64,000 nt of DNA from Bacillota bacterium (GTDB lineage Bacteria > Bacillota > Clostridia > DSM-8532): the NCBI GenBank assembly GCA_023443745.1, contig JAEZTB010000042.1, positions 496,001 to 560,000 of the forward strand. The letters run 5' to 3'. Within the stretch, counting starts at the first letter, position 1, and each line of letters opens with the position of its first letter. The translations under genes and the position numbers were made by a program. Under the pieces are notes generated by a model, which ran no database searches, was not told the DNA's origin, and worked only from the letters and a program-made list of their open reading frames with translations. Below are positions 7,419 through 16,607 of this stretch, piece after piece.

Positions 7419-8657
7419 ATGATCAAGCTAACAAAAGCTCAGGCCCGGCAGTTTCTTCTTCTCTATCATGGCCTTGTGAAACCTCCCGCATTTAAAGGGA
7501 AACAAGGTATTTTAGATTATATCAACCGTGTAGGTTGTATCCAATTTGATCCTTTAAATAAGGTAGGTCATAACCAGGAACTGGTGCTCCAATCCCGCAT
7601 CAAGGATTTCAAGCCTTCCATGCTTGATGAGCTTCTTTATAAAGATCGCCTTTTACTTGATGGCTGGGATAAATGTATGTCCATTTATTCAGTGCAAGAC
7701 TGGCCATTTTTTGAACCCATCAGGCAGTCCGAAAATAAGCGTATGGTGCAAAATCACGAGATCATGTCCGTAGTTCCCGATGTTCTGGATCAGATTGACA
7801 AAAGAGGGCCCTTAACCTCCTCCGATCTGGATTTTGATCGCACCGTAGATTGGTCTTGGGCCCCTACCACCCTGTCCCGTGCTGCCATGGAGAGCCTGTA
7901 TTTTGCAGGCAAGCTTATTGTGCATCATAAAAAGCGTACCAGAAAAGTTTACGATCTGACAGAAAAAAATCTTCCCTTAGACCTTTTAGCCAAACAAAAT
8001 CCTTGTCCAACCATGGAAAGCTACCTGGATGCTTATGTTTTTCGACGAATCCAGGGTCTTGGTCTTCTTTGGAATAAAGCAGGCGATGGTTGGCTTGGCA
8101 TATCAGACCTTAAAAGTGCAGAGCGCACCTCATCCATTCAACGGCTCATATCAGCAGGGAAATTAATAGAGGTTCAAGTTGAAGGAATCAAGGAACCCCT
8201 TTATACAGCCCAGGCCTATGAGTATTTGCTTGATGATGCACTTCAACAGAGGTGCATTCAACAGGAAACGTCCCATAAGCCTCAACCCGCTAAACAGGAT
8301 AAAGCTACTGCAGCGGCTTTTATTCTGGCACCTCTGGATAATCTTCTTTGGGAAAGACGCCTGGTAAAAGAGATTTTTAACTTTGATTACCGTTGGGAGG
8401 TTTATAAGCCAGAAAACCAGCGCGAGTTTGGTTATTATGTCTTGCCTGTCCTATATGGCGATACATTCGTTGCGCGCTTCGAACCTCAAAGAGAGAAGAC
8501 CCGGAATGTCCTTGTTATCAAGAACTGGTGGTGGGAACCCGGCGTCCGCAAGACCAAAGCTTTAAAGAAAGCCCTTCATCAGTGTTTTGAAAGGTTTACG
8601 GAGTACTTGGGAGTAACAACAGTTATTTTTCCGGAGGATCCCTTCTTTTCCGCATAG
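7419..8657 (+). CDS. YcaQ/AlkX-like winged-helix DNA glycosylase (HTH_42 family)
   Basis: The protein has 412 residues. The family (AlkZ/YcaQ, HTH_42/DUF1006) comprises DNA glycosylases built of tandem winged helices that unhook interstrand crosslinks and remove bulky alkylated bases. The sequence has the GCIQFDPLN segment near the N-terminus, giving the Q-x-D catalytic motif of the YcaQ/AlkX branch rather than Q-x-Q of AlkZ. The C-terminal portion contains LAPLDNLLWERR and FDYRWEVYKPENQREFGYYVLPVL, strongly conserved in the family. The ATG at 7419 has AGAGGA at a proper distance; an ATG at 7410 abuts it. The gene is alone, with a LexA box in its promoter, supporting a DNA repair role. Confidence 0.9.
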   Translation: MIKLTKAQARQFLLLYHGLVKPPAFKGKQGILDYINRVGCIQFDPLNKVGHNQELVLQSRIKDFKPSMLDELLYKDRLLLDGWDKCMSIYSVQDWPFFEPIRQSENKRMVQNHEIMSVVPDVLDQIDKRGPLTSSDLDFDRTVDWSWAPTTLSRAAMESLYFAGKLIVHHKKRTRKVYDLTEKNLPLDLLAKQNPCPTMESYLDAYVFRRIQGLGLLWNKAGDGWLGISDLKSAERTSSIQRLISAGKLIEVQVEGIKEPLYTAQAYEYLLDDALQQRCIQQETSHKPQPAKQDKATAAAFILAPLDNLLWERRLVKEIFNFDYRWEVYKPENQREFGYYVLPVLYGDTFVARFEPQREKTRNVLVIKNWWWEPGVRKTKALKKALHQCFERFTEYLGVTTVIFPEDPFFSA

Positions 8658-8781
8658 CTTCTGTTTTAATGCTTCGTCAATTAAGCAGCCATCTGATTAT
8701 ATCTGGGAAATAAACTATGGGAAATAAAATCAGTTAAGGCATCGGTACTCAAGGTAATTTTTTGAATTTTGAAAATAAGTC

Positions 8782-8810
8782 TTGTAAAAATGCAGTTCTG
8801 ATGCTATACT
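8782..8810 (+). promoter_or_regulatory. Promoter of the initiator tRNA gene
   Basis: TTGTAA (8782-8787), 17 bases, TATACT (8805-8810), placed 23 bases upstream of the mature tRNA 5' end. Confidence 0.65.
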
Positions 8811-8833
8811 AATTAAGCACTTGAAAATGACGT

Positions 8834-8911
<78 letters not shown>

Positions 8912-8914
8912 ATG

Positions 8915-8946
8915 AAAACCGCTTGTTCGTAAGAACAGGCGGTTTT
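8915..8946 (+). terminator. Terminator after tRNA-fMet
   Basis: AAAACCGC-TTGTTC pairs with GAACA-GGCGGTTTT around GTAA and is followed by TTTTACTTTAT. The A/T symmetry makes it potentially bidirectional, so it could also end the minus-strand lipoprotein transcript. Confidence 0.85.
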
Positions 8947-8983
8947 ACTTTATCTTAATTACTCTTCATCGGGTGAAATCTAT

Positions 8984-9724
8984 TTACTTGATTTCTATTT
9001 TTTCAACTTTAATTAGTGGTATTGTTATATCTCCGCCCATTGTTGATTGATAAGTATACAAACCTTCAGAAATACCATATACAGTAACAATATCGTTATT
9101 AAGAACTCTAGTTTTGGTAAGAGAAATAGGATAATATACATACAATATTCTATCGTAATCACTATTCACCGCAACTCTCAAGTTTATTTCTGAACCGCCG
9201 TCAAGCATTTGAACAACCTCTCCAGTAAACTTGACTTTCTTCCCCTCGTAGTCATCTGGGGTTCTTGCCAATTGATTGTAAGTAATCCCTGTTTCATATC
9301 CTTTTTTTGCCTCTGCTTCTTCAGCAGCAGCCTTTTTTGCCGCTTCAGCCTCAGCCTTAGCTTTTTCCTCAGCTAATAACTTTTCTTTTTCCTGCCTATC
9401 CTTCTCAGCTTGTAGTTCATTTGCTGCTAGTTGTGCATCTATCTCTGAATCAGCTAATTTTTTGTACTTTTCTTCGAGTTTAGAAAAATCCTCTATTCTT
9501 TTATTAGCAGCTGATAGGTCATTCTGTAAATTTTGATTATTTTCTTTAAGCTCGTTGTTTTCATCGGTTAGTTTTTTAATATTTGCATGTAAGTTGTTAT
9601 TTTCCCCCATCAATTGAGTGTTATCATCTGTTAATTTTTGCATGTCAACTTGTGACACATTTGAGCATCCAACAAAGAATAAGGCAATAATTAAGACAAT
9701 TGAGAGACACCTCGTTTTTTTCAA
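8984..9724 (-). CDS. Coiled-coil lipoprotein with C-terminal OB-like domain
   Basis: The protein has 246 residues from a TTG at 9724 with GGAGGGG upstream. A short signal peptide ends in the lipobox FVGC (Cys20), so the protein is anchored outside the membrane. Residues about 28-140 form a long charged coiled coil, first Asn/Leu rich, then an Ala/Glu/Lys-rich stretch. The C-terminal 100 residues (from about YNQLARTPDDYEGKKVKFTGEVVQ) look like a small OB-type beta-barrel, with patterns such as GKKVKFTGEVVQ and NDIVTVYG seen in several Firmicutes surface lipoproteins. I do not recognise a specific function. It is apparently monocistronic. Confidence 0.8.
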   Translation of the reverse strand: MKKTRCLSIVLIIALFFVGCSNVSQVDMQKLTDDNTQLMGENNNLHANIKKLTDENNELKENNQNLQNDLSAANKRIEDFSKLEEKYKKLADSEIDAQLAANELQAEKDRQEKEKLLAEEKAKAEAEAAKKAAAEEAEAKKGYETGITYNQLARTPDDYEGKKVKFTGEVVQMLDGGSEINLRVAVNSDYDRILYVYYPISLTKTRVLNNDIVTVYGISEGLYTYQSTMGGDITIPLIKVEKIEIK

Positions 9725-9908
9725 CAGAATCCCCTCCGATTAATTTATTATGGGTAGGAACATCCAGCAATCTTTTACTAAATTTTATCATATATATTTA
9801 GATTTTCAAATTTTTATATTATATTAAACTTCAATAAATACCCATAACTAGCTACCTCCACTTGGGCCTGCGGCAGGTTGTCTACGCATAATTCAAGCCC
9901 ATCGATAG

Positions 9909-10838
9909 TTAATTGATTATACTCTTTAAAGGAATGGCATTAGGCAAATCAGCATCAATTAAATAATAGTCTTCAAAACCCTGTTCGCCTAAAGACTTTG
10001 TCCGTGCATCTTTACGGAAATCATTCGGTGAAATACCATAATTATGTTTAAAAAGGTGGTAAAAGTGGCTTAGTGATATAAATCCTACATCATCACAAAT
10101 TGAAATGATTGGGTTTTCAGTAGTTATAAGCTGACGTGCGGCATATTCTAGCCGGATATCATTAATCAATTTTGTCGGTGTCTTATTTAGATATTTACGG
10201 CATGACCTGGACAAATGCTCAACACTTTTACCGGATAATCTGTACATAGCTGGAAGCCCAACACTGAAGTTATCCTTTTTCAACATTTCAAGGCTAAGCC
10301 AGCGCAGCCAGTCAGGAATACTATTTGTGTTTTTTGCTGGCAAAAGCGGAAAATACTTAACGATCATATTAAAGAGAGTAATGCGAAATACTGAATCAGA
10401 ACTGTCTTTCATTATTTTCTTAGATACAATTAACTGCTCAAGTTCTCTTACTATTTCCGCCAGTTCATTTGGACTTGTCTGAATGTGAGGGGGTATTTTA
10501 GGCTGCAGCAGCCGACTTGCAGAAAAACCTTCTCCTAGGTATTCAAAAAGAGATAGCATAATATCCTGAGGTACAATGATGTTGATTATTTGGAAGCTTA
10601 GCGAAGGATGTTCGTAGTAATGCACGTCATCGGGCCGAACAAAGTACATCATACCGGTAGAAATTTTCTCCTGCACCCCGTTTACATGATGACAAGCACA
10701 GCCTTTACTTACTATGAAAATCTCATAATAATCGTGGCAATGAGAAATCTTCAATTGTTCCGGATCATTTATATATGAAGCGTAACCCCGTCCTCTCATT
10801 CTGACAAAATGCTCGGCATGCAAACGAAGTACTTCCAT
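9909..10838 (-). CDS. AraC family transcriptional regulator
   Basis: The protein has 309 residues. The N-terminal half is a cupin-type ligand domain (SHCHDYYEIFIVSKG, then MMYFVRPDDVHYY) and the C-terminal 100 residues carry two helix-turn-helix units (KSVEHLSRSCRKYLNKTPTKLINDIRLEYAARQL and ISICDDVGFISLSHFYHLFKHNYGISPNDFR). The start ATG follows GTGAGG. It is divergent from the glycyl radical enzyme operon across about 160 bases, and the target promoter there has a good extended -10 but a poor -35, as expected for an activator-dependent promoter. I infer it activates the glycyl radical enzyme/ABC/GH42 operon in response to a sugar-like ligand. Confidence 0.9.
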   Translation of the reverse strand: MEVLRLHAEHFVRMRGRGYASYINDPEQLKISHCHDYYEIFIVSKGCACHHVNGVQEKISTGMMYFVRPDDVHYYEHPSLSFQIINIIVPQDIMLSLFEYLGEGFSASRLLQPKIPPHIQTSPNELAEIVRELEQLIVSKKIMKDSSDSVFRITLFNMIVKYFPLLPAKNTNSIPDWLRWLSLEMLKKDNFSVGLPAMYRLSGKSVEHLSRSCRKYLNKTPTKLINDIRLEYAARQLITTENPIISICDDVGFISLSHFYHLFKHNYGISPNDFRKDARTKSLGEQGFEDYYLIDADLPNAIPLKSIIN

Positions 10839-10925
10839 AGCAACCTCACTTCTGGCTCATTATTACGATATCAATATACAACAAAGATTTCATCATAGCA
10901 AGACAAGAGTGCCATGGTAAGGTCA

Positions 10926-10934
10926 TGCTATAAT
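10926..10934 (+). promoter_or_regulatory. Extended -10 promoter of the glycyl radical enzyme operon
   Basis: TGC-TATAAT, with no recognisable -35 at 17 bases upstream. The pattern fits activation by the divergent AraC-type regulator. Confidence 0.6.
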
Positions 10935-10999
10935 TTAGAAGACATTAATTCCGGAATTTTTCTGACGACTACAATTTCCAAATAAAGGTGATAACTAGC

Positions 11000-13261
11000 A
11001 TGAATAATTGGAAAGTAAAAAATCCGCGAAAAGATTTACAATTTGAAATCAACTTTACCAAGGCATATCGCGAGGCAATTAAGAAATACAACCATCCTGC
11101 ACAGATCGAATTAGCATGTTTAAGAGCTCAATATCCTGCCATTATGATGCCAATTGAGGACAATGATGTTCTGGCCGGACGTATCCAGTTTGGCTTGGTG
11201 GGTTATGGAATCCAAGGGCAAACAGGCGGTACAGGCTATTATATTGATGAGCCAAGGGTAACAGCCGCATTGGAGTTCCAAACTGGAAACGCCAAGTACA
11301 GGGAAGATCTTCATGATCTTCTTACCTTCTGGAAAGCCAGGAATACCTATAATTATGTATTGGCAAATACCCCATCCGATATCTCCGAAGTCATACCTCA
11401 TGAACAATGGAAAACACAGCCCACTGCCGCCTCCCCAATTATCCGCATGGCAGGCTCTTTCATTGATTTTGATAAATTGGTGCGCATAGGCATCCCCGGC
11501 CTGAAAGCTGAAGTGAAAATGCATCTTGACAGAGCGGAGCAAACCAGAAATGATCCTGTGATTTATCAGTGCATGCTGGATGCGTTGGAAGTTCTCAAAG
11601 ACATATGCCGTTACTATTATGAGGAAGCCACGGAAAAAGCAAGGGTTGCATCAAACCCTGAGCGCAAAAAAGAAATGTCCGATCTGGCTGTAGCATTGAG
11701 TCATATCATTGACAAAGCCCCTGTGTCCATGTTGGAAGGCTTGCAGTTATGCTGGCTGTATGCTATGATGTGTCCTCTTATTGAGTTTGGACGTTTGGAT
11801 GTATACATCGGAGATTTATACGTGCATGACATAGATAACGGTATTATCACAGAGGCTGAGGCTCTCAAAATGGTTCAATCCTATTATTACCTCATTGACA
11901 GTCTTGACTGCGAAACCGATGGCCGAGTAATAGTGGGCGGCTATGGCAGGCGTAATCCTGAAAATGCAGATAGATTCTGTCTAGTGGCATGCGAAGCTTG
12001 CCGTACTGTTAAGGAAATCCTGCCTCAGTTCACGCTAAGGTTCAACAAGGAAACACCCAAAGTAGTATGGGATGCAGCAATGCGGTGCATCGAGGAAGGA
12101 AGAACCTTTCCCCTACTCTACAATGATGATGTATTAGTGCCTGGGGTTATGAAGGCATTTGATGTGGATGCCGGTCTGGCAGAAACCTACATGCCGCTGG
12201 GTTGCGGTGAAATTGAATTTGACCATTACAGCTTTGGTTCTCCAAACGGCTCATTGGGAACACTTAAAATTCTTGAACTCGCCATACGCGGCGGGTACGA
12301 TCCCATTGCAGGAAAGCATCTATCCATCAAGACTATTCCACTTACCGAATGCAGCACATATGAACAATTTTTAGAAAATTATAAAACGCAGCTTAACTAT
12401 TACATTTCAGCTCAAGCAAGATATGAAAAATATCTCTACGACATCATCGGTAGAATGCACCCCTTTATGATGGTAACCATGCTCTACGACGGTTGTCTTG
12501 AAAAGGGCAAGGGTCTTTTAAACGGAGGCTGCGAATATCTTGCCGGCACACTGGAAATGTACGGTAATGTCAATGTTGCCAACAGCTTGGCTACCATCAA
12601 AAAATTGGTGTACGACGATAAAACTATGTCGGCTAAAGCACTGGTCGATGCTCTGGATAATAACTTTGTCGGTTATGAAAAGGAACGCCGTTTGATGTTG
12701 GATGTCCCCAAATACGGCAATGACATGACCTATGTAGATGATATAATGCTGGAAATACACAATTATCTCTGCGAAACTATAAAGCTACAGGCACCAAAGG
12801 TAGGCCTCAAGAGTTATCTGGGCGTAAATATCAATAATGCTCAAAATACTACATTGGGGCGCTGGGTAGGTGCTACACCTGATGGAAGAAAAGCAGGCAC
12901 GCCTATGGCAAATGCCAACAGCCCTTCATCCGGAAGTGATAAAAATGGTATAACCGCCATGCTTAATTCCATTCTGAAGCTGCCCCATGACAATCATGCA
13001 GGAATGGTTCAGAATATACGTTTTACACGGGATACCTGGAATGACAGGGATGGCAAAACCCTCAACCTGATTAAGAACTATTTTGACAGGGGCGGTGCTC
13101 ATGCCATGATCACTGTGGTAGGTAAAGAGGACTTATTGAATGCCATGAAAACCCCTGAAAACTATAGAGATTTGATCGTTCGTATCGGGGGCCTAAGCGC
13201 GCGTTTTGTTGAGTTAAAAAAAGACGTTCAACAGGAGATTTACGACCGTGCATCCTACTAG
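11000..13261 (+). CDS. Glycyl radical enzyme, dehydratase/lyase-like (PFL superfamily)
   Basis: The protein has 753 residues from the ATG at 11000 (AGGTGAT upstream); a GTG 12 bases earlier is less likely. The thiyl-radical cysteine is Cys402 in PLGCGEIE, giving a C-x-E motif. That motif is typical of eliminating or decarboxylating glycyl radical enzymes, unlike the Cys-Cys of pyruvate formate-lyase. The glycyl radical site is Gly731 in VRIGGLSARF, 22 residues from the C-terminus, a deviation from the usual RVxGYxxxF. It needs the activase encoded immediately downstream with a 14-base overlap. The operon continues with a sugar ABC transporter and a GH42 glycosidase, so the substrate is probably a sugar- or glycoside-derived polyol rather than pyruvate, glycerol or choline. 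No microcompartment or aldehyde dehydrogenase genes are nearby. Exact reaction unknown. Confidence 0.92.
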   Translation: MNNWKVKNPRKDLQFEINFTKAYREAIKKYNHPAQIELACLRAQYPAIMMPIEDNDVLAGRIQFGLVGYGIQGQTGGTGYYIDEPRVTAALEFQTGNAKYREDLHDLLTFWKARNTYNYVLANTPSDISEVIPHEQWKTQPTAASPIIRMAGSFIDFDKLVRIGIPGLKAEVKMHLDRAEQTRNDPVIYQCMLDALEVLKDICRYYYEEATEKARVASNPERKKEMSDLAVALSHIIDKAPVSMLEGLQLCWLYAMMCPLIEFGRLDVYIGDLYVHDIDNGIITEAEALKMVQSYYYLIDSLDCETDGRVIVGGYGRRNPENADRFCLVACEACRTVKEILPQFTLRFNKETPKVVWDAAMRCIEEGRTFPLLYNDDVLVPGVMKAFDVDAGLAETYMPLGCGEIEFDHYSFGSPNGSLGTLKILELAIRGGYDPIAGKHLSIKTIPLTECSTYEQFLENYKTQLNYYISAQARYEKYLYDIIGRMHPFMMVTMLYDGCLEKGKGLLNGGCEYLAGTLEMYGNVNVANSLATIKKLVYDDKTMSAKALVDALDNNFVGYEKERRLMLDVPKYGNDMTYVDDIMLEIHNYLCETIKLQAPKVGLKSYLGVNINNAQNTTLGRWVGATPDGRKAGTPMANANSPSSGSDKNGITAMLNSILKLPHDNHAGMVQNIRFTRDTWNDRDGKTLNLIKNYFDRGGAHAMITVVGKEDLLNAMKTPENYRDLIVRIGGLSARFVELKKDVQQEIYDRASY

Positions 13262-14186
13262 CGGCATAACTGCAACACTATTTGACATTCAGAACTTTTC
13301 AATAAAAGACGGGCCCGGTATTCGTACGAACATTTTTTTCAAAGGCTGCCCTTTGCGGTGCAAATGGTGCCACAATCCCGAATCCTATACTGTAAACCCG
13401 CAGCTGATGTATCACCCTTCACTATGCGTAAACTGCATGCTGTGTGTTTCAGCATGCCCGAATGGTGCTCATTCAAAAAACCTGGTCAGCGGTTCTCTTG
13501 TTCACACGGTCGATCAGAGCAAATGCGCAGGTTCGGGTGAATGTATTAAGGTGTGCTGTTACGATGCATTAACGCTTGTAGGAAAAAAATACACGCCCCA
13601 TGAGCTTTTCGACAGGGTGAAGAACGACTTCATTTACTATAAGATTGGAAAGCCAGAGGAGCAGGGGGGCATAACTTTTACAGGTGGCGAACCAATGTTG
13701 CAGTCAGCCTTTATTAAGGAATTCATCAAGCATCTTCCTGATATCCACCTTGCAATGGAAACCTGCGGTTTCGCCAAAACAAGCGATTACGCCATGCTTG
13801 GTGATGATATAGATTTATATCTTTTTGACTATAAGGTAACGGACCCTAAAAAGCATCTTGATCTGTGCGGGGTTGACAACAGTTTGATATTACATAATCT
13901 TGATTATCTCTATAAACAAGGCAGAAAAATTGTTCTAAGGCTGCCGCTCATCCCCGACATCAACGATGATGACTCTCATATAAAGGGTATCGCAGATCTT
14001 TTACGGAAATATCCTGACATTGATCATGCTGAAATCATGCCGTACCATAATCTCGGAGTTAATAAAACCTATGAGCTTGGCATGCCGTCTTCGCAGATTG
14101 ACATGCAGAATACCGATAAGGAACAGAAAGAAAATTGGATCAAAAAGCTTAAAAGCCTGGGCGTTGAAAACGTTGTTTTATCTTAA
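13248..14186 (+). CDS. Glycyl radical enzyme activating protein (radical SAM)
   Basis: Activase of 312 residues that uses S-adenosylmethionine and an iron-sulfur cluster to install the glycyl radical on the preceding enzyme. The SAM cluster motif is Cys34-x3-Cys38-x2-Cys41 in GCPLRCKWCHNPES. An inserted ferredoxin-like region has one full set (Cys60, 63, 66, 70). The second set is atypical: in CAGSGECIKVCC the expected second cysteine is Ser96, and an extra Cys104 stands where proline is usual. The start is a GTG at 13248 with AGGAGA upstream, overlapping the enzyme gene by 14 bases, which indicates translational coupling. The FTGGEP motif near residue 145 is the usual SAM-binding segment. 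Confidence 0.95.
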   Translation: MHPTSGITATLFDIQNFSIKDGPGIRTNIFFKGCPLRCKWCHNPESYTVNPQLMYHPSLCVNCMLCVSACPNGAHSKNLVSGSLVHTVDQSKCAGSGECIKVCCYDALTLVGKKYTPHELFDRVKNDFIYYKIGKPEEQGGITFTGGEPMLQSAFIKEFIKHLPDIHLAMETCGFAKTSDYAMLGDDIDLYLFDYKVTDPKKHLDLCGVDNSLILHNLDYLYKQGRKIVLRLPLIPDINDDDSHIKGIADLLRKYPDIDHAEIMPYHNLGVNKTYELGMPSSQIDMQNTDKEQKENWIKKLKSLGVENVVLS

Positions 14187-14236
14187 TAACCATCTGCATG
14201 ACTGCAGATATAATACATTAAATTTAGGAGGAAAAT

Positions 14237-15547
14237 ATGAAAAAGTTTAAAATGGTTCTTGCACTTGTCCTTGCCATGGTAATGCTGTTATCCGCTTGTG
14301 GCACAGAAGGCAGCTCGACCCCCTCATCCTCAACTCCTAGCAACACATCTGTCCCTGGCACGCCTTCAGAGTCAAACTCACCTGCTGCAAAAGCTGAACT
14401 GCTTGTTTCAGTATGGGCAGGCCCTCACGCAGATTTACAAAAATCAGTCTCTGCTGATTACTCAAATGGCACCGTAACCATCGATGATGTCGATTACGGA
14501 AATTTAAAGCAAAAACAGCTGACTTCATTTCAAGCTGCTTCCGGATCCGGTAATTATGACGTTGTCTGGGTTAACAGCCAATGGATGAAGGAGTACGTAG
14601 AAGCAGGCTATATTATGCCTATCGATGATTACATAAAGGAGGCAGGAATAGACACAAGCATCTATGCGGACGGCCTTCTTAAAGGATGCCAGTTCGGCGG
14701 GAAAACCTACGGACTTCCTACCTTCGCCCAGTGTCTGATTGTTGCCTATGATGGTGAAGTATTTGAAAAAGAAGGACTGAAGGCCCCAACTAATGCCGAA
14801 GAACTCGTTGAGGTCGCCAAATATTTCAAATCCAAAGGCACCGGTATCGCCCTCCCGGCCAAACAAGGCAGTGCAGCAGTCACATTGTTCTCACAGCTGC
14901 TCTACTCGGATGATGGCTATTACTTTGACGGGAACGGTAAGCTGGATTTGACCAGTGAAAAAGCTGTTTACGCTGCAAGTATCTATGATCAATTGGTCCA
15001 AAATTCAATAGACGGATGCCTTGCATGGCATCATGATGAGGTTGCAGAGGCAGTACGAACCAAGGCCGCACCAATAGGTATTATAATGAGCGGTCTTGCA
15101 AACCAGAACGCTGACCCTGAGAAATCCCTCATAGTGGATTCAGTACAATATGCAACTCTTTCCGGTAAAAGCGGTAAGGCTTCAGCCAGCAACTCCTTCT
15201 GGGTTTGGGCTGTTGCGAAGAACTCCGCCAATCCTAAAGCTGCATTTGATTACTGTTCATGGATGACTAGTCCGGAAATTGAAAAAAAGCAAACTCTGGC
15301 TGACCAACAGATAAGTGCAGTCAATTCTCTCAGTAAAGATCCCGAAGTATTATCAAAGGCTCCTTTCCTTCCTGTCGTCATGGAACAGCTTGCCAATGGC
15401 AATATGGATCCTGCGCTGCTAAGCTTTGGCACATTAAAAGAGAAGCTTATCGTGTCACTTTCCGAAATAGCTTCTACAGATGCCGATCCTTTACAGGTAC
15501 TTTCCAAGCTGCAGGAAGACTTGAAGGATGTTGATTTCAGCAAGTAG
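14237..15547 (+). CDS. ABC transporter sugar-binding lipoprotein
   Basis: The protein has 436 residues and begins with a signal peptide ending in a lipobox LSAC (Cys21), followed by a Ser/Thr/Pro-rich linker. The body is a family 1 extracellular solute-binding protein (MalE/UgpB type), with segments such as VVWVNSQWMKEYVEAGYIMPIDDYIKEAG and YGLPTFAQCLIVAYDGEVFEKEGLKAPT. It would capture a mono- or oligosaccharide for the two permeases that follow. The ATG has AGGAGG seven bases upstream. A stable hairpin separates it from the first permease gene, suggesting the binding protein is made in excess. No ATPase gene is in the cluster, so a shared MsmX-type ATPase is likely. Confidence 0.95.
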   Translation: MKKFKMVLALVLAMVMLLSACGTEGSSTPSSSTPSNTSVPGTPSESNSPAAKAELLVSVWAGPHADLQKSVSADYSNGTVTIDDVDYGNLKQKQLTSFQAASGSGNYDVVWVNSQWMKEYVEAGYIMPIDDYIKEAGIDTSIYADGLLKGCQFGGKTYGLPTFAQCLIVAYDGEVFEKEGLKAPTNAEELVEVAKYFKSKGTGIALPAKQGSAAVTLFSQLLYSDDGYYFDGNGKLDLTSEKAVYAASIYDQLVQNSIDGCLAWHHDEVAEAVRTKAAPIGIIMSGLANQNADPEKSLIVDSVQYATLSGKSGKASASNSFWVWAVAKNSANPKAAFDYCSWMTSPEIEKKQTLADQQISAVNSLSKDPEVLSKAPFLPVVMEQLANGNMDPALLSFGTLKEKLIVSLSEIASTDADPLQVLSKLQEDLKDVDFSK

Positions 15548-15594
15548 TAATCAGCGTATTATTTAAACTTCAGCCTTACCTTACGTTGAACGGA

Positions 15595-15640
15595 CTGAGC
15601 AGACAGTACGAGAAAGATGATCATTGTGCTGCCTGCTCAG
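15595..15640 (+). other. Intercistronic stem-loop between binding protein and permease genes
   Basis: CTGAGCAG-A-CAG pairs with CTG-C-CTGCTCAG, 11 bp with one internal mismatch, around a 22-base loop. Only weak T-richness follows (CCTTTGACTTTG). Such hairpins commonly protect the upstream binding-protein mRNA or cause partial termination. Confidence 0.6.
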
Positions 15641-15682
15641 CCTTTGACTTTGATGGTATGATACAAATGGCAGGTGATTGAC

Positions 15683-16594
15683 ATGAATCGAAATAAAACT
15701 TTCCGCTGGTCTCTGGAAAAAGGAGACCTGCTTCCAACCCTATTGATGATGCCCGCGCTGCTTGTTATCTTCAGCGTTATGATTGTTCCATTACTATATG
15801 GGTTGTTCCTCAGCTTTTTCAATATAGGCTTTGGAAAAATGGACTTTACCCAAAGCTTTGTTGGCCTCTCGAATTATTTGAGATTTTTTAAGGATCCAGT
15901 TGCCATTAAAGCCGTGGGTAACACGTTACTTTTTTCTTTTGGCGCCATATCGGGTGATTTGTTTTTTGGTACATTGGGTGCCGTTCTTCTGGTTAAAATT
16001 CATCGAAACATTTCAGTAATCCTACGCCCAATATTAACTATACCCCTCCTTGTCTCTCCTATAGTTATTGGTCTGATTTGGAGATATATTTATGATCCAC
16101 AGGGAATTCTGTACTGGGCTTTGTCAAAGATCGGAGTTAGTATAAAGCAATTTCCGGGTGTTACGTCTGCATCCACTGCTCTTTTTTCCACAATTATAAC
16201 CCAATGGTGGCAGGTAGTACCCTTTGTCATTATTGTAGTGACAGCAGGCCTATTATCGATTCCTGATGAATATTACGAAGCCGCCTATGTTGATGGTGCC
16301 GGTTCCTTTTCGACCTTTTTCAAAATCACATTACCGTTGTTAACCAATGTATACATGGTTATTCTTCTAGTCAGTGGAGTGGATACCATAAAAGTCTTTG
16401 ATATTATTTATTCTCTCACCGGCGGAGGTCCCAATAACTCTAGCGTCTCAATGAGTATGTATGCTTACAGCCAGGCGTTTGAGCAGTCCAACCTCAGTTA
16501 TGCAATGGCGCTTTCCTTTATTGCAATGATTATTACTTTCCTTGTATTCGGAATACCGTTCATTAAGCATAACGCCCGCAGCAATAAAACGTAA
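15683..16594 (+). CDS. Sugar ABC transporter permease (MalF type)
   Basis: Membrane protein of 303 residues with six predicted transmembrane helices and the EAA loop YYEAAYVDGAGSFSTFFKITLPLL, which docks with the ATPase. The family is the binding-protein-dependent transport inner membrane component 1 for sugars. The ATG at 15683 has AGGTG at good spacing; a GTG nine bases earlier overlaps that site and is less likely. It forms a heterodimer with the next gene product. Confidence 0.93.
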   Translation: MNRNKTFRWSLEKGDLLPTLLMMPALLVIFSVMIVPLLYGLFLSFFNIGFGKMDFTQSFVGLSNYLRFFKDPVAIKAVGNTLLFSFGAISGDLFFGTLGAVLLVKIHRNISVILRPILTIPLLVSPIVIGLIWRYIYDPQGILYWALSKIGVSIKQFPGVTSASTALFSTIITQWWQVVPFVIIVVTAGLLSIPDEYYEAAYVDGAGSFSTFFKITLPLLTNVYMVILLVSGVDTIKVFDIIYSLTGGGPNNSSVSMSMYAYSQAFEQSNLSYAMALSFIAMIITFLVFGIPFIKHNARSNKT

Positions 16595-16607
16595 GGAGGC
16601 TTTCTGC

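Noticed and set aside
11000..13261. Naming the GRE as pyruvate formate-lyase
   Set aside because: The active site has Cys-Gly-Glu rather than the adjacent Cys-Cys of PFL, and the genomic context is glycoside use.
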